Source: Streptomyces sp. NBS 14/10 (GTDB lineage: Bacteria > Actinomycetota > Actinomycetes > Streptomycetales > Streptomycetaceae). Taken from it: a stretch of DNA of 64,000 bases. The notes beneath the pieces are model-generated. The model ran no database searches, was not told where the DNA came from, and saw only the letters and a program-made list of their open reading frames with translations. The stretch covers positions 41,731 to 105,730 of the forward strand of contig NZ_NCSM01000066.1 in assembly GCF_002224125.1 (NCBI RefSeq), in the 5' to 3' direction. Positions within the stretch are counted from its first letter, which is position 1. Each line of letters starts with the position of its first letter. The position numbers were made by a program, and so were the translations under genes. Below, piece by piece: positions 63,969 through 64,000 of the stretch.

Positions 63969-64000
63969 GTTCGGCGGCGTCCTACTCTCCCACAGGGTCC
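63969..64000 (-). rRNA. rrf: 5S rRNA, 3' end (cut by window edge)
   Basis: The minus strand reads GGACCCTGTGGGAGAGTAGG then ACGCCGCCGAAC, the 3' end of actinomycete 5S rRNA, with a terminator directly after. The rest of the rrn operon lies beyond the window. Confidence 0.95.

Overview
The window is high-GC DNA (GC-rich wobble positions, frequent GTG/TTG starts, many 4-bp ATGA/GTGA gene overlaps) with a gene order typical of a Streptomyces chromosome: sepF paralogue, der-plsC-cmk-tyrA-chorismate mutase-rluB-scpB-scpA-parA-ald, Nudix-pyrG, recN-nadK-tlyA, a siderophore ABC transporter, and finally the 3' end of a 5S rRNA gene with its terminator at the right edge. Secreted S. griseus-type proteases, a Streptomyces subtilisin inhibitor homologue and a DmdR/IdeR-type iron box fit that assignment. 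All functions are inferred from sequence patterns; no database search was run.

Left part (1-15 kb), accessory: a partial zinc-less quinone oxidoreductase; a subtilisin-inhibitor-like protein convergent with an S1E protease; a chain of five minus-strand ORFs with 4-bp overlaps (64-aa peptide, unknown 292-aa protein, a 39-residue tandem-repeat ORF, unknown 328-aa protein, class C serine hydrolase); a slipin; a second, SGPB-like protease; a three-gene flavin/FAD monooxygenase operon with a divergent, apparently orphan cysteine/sulfur-type leader peptide; and a DUF5685 protein with an extreme Cys-rich tail.

Middle (15-30 kb): a short SepF paralogue, acyl-CoA dehydrogenase, 14-TM MFS exporter, PIG-V-like mannosyltransferase, PAP2 phosphatase, I78-like inhibitor, a stand-alone cytochrome oxidase subunit I, a WYL regulator, a small membrane protein, a GT4 glycosyltransferase pair, and two unknown plus-strand genes of which the second is full of short repeats.

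Right part (30-64 kb), mostly conserved: Der GTPase, phospholipid acyltransferase, CMP kinase, prephenate dehydrogenase and chorismate mutase, then the rluB-scpB-scpA-X-parA chromosome-segregation block, alanine dehydrogenase, a P-loop/TPR protein, Nudix hydrolase, CTP synthase, GH15 and GH64 glycosidases (the latter behind a LacI-type palindrome), a GT4, recN bracketed by two near-identical 163-bp MITE-like elements with TA target duplications, nadK-tlyA, an SCP2 protein, an iron-regulated permease/ATPase set without binding protein, a HAD phosphatase, a DUF1015 protein and an Arg/Asp-repeat TPR protein before the rrn operon.

The items most worth follow-up are the MITE pair (one copy supplies the nadK stop codon), the five-ORF overlapping cluster with a small peptide and a 117-bp tandem repeat, and the orphan leader peptide at 13.54 kb.
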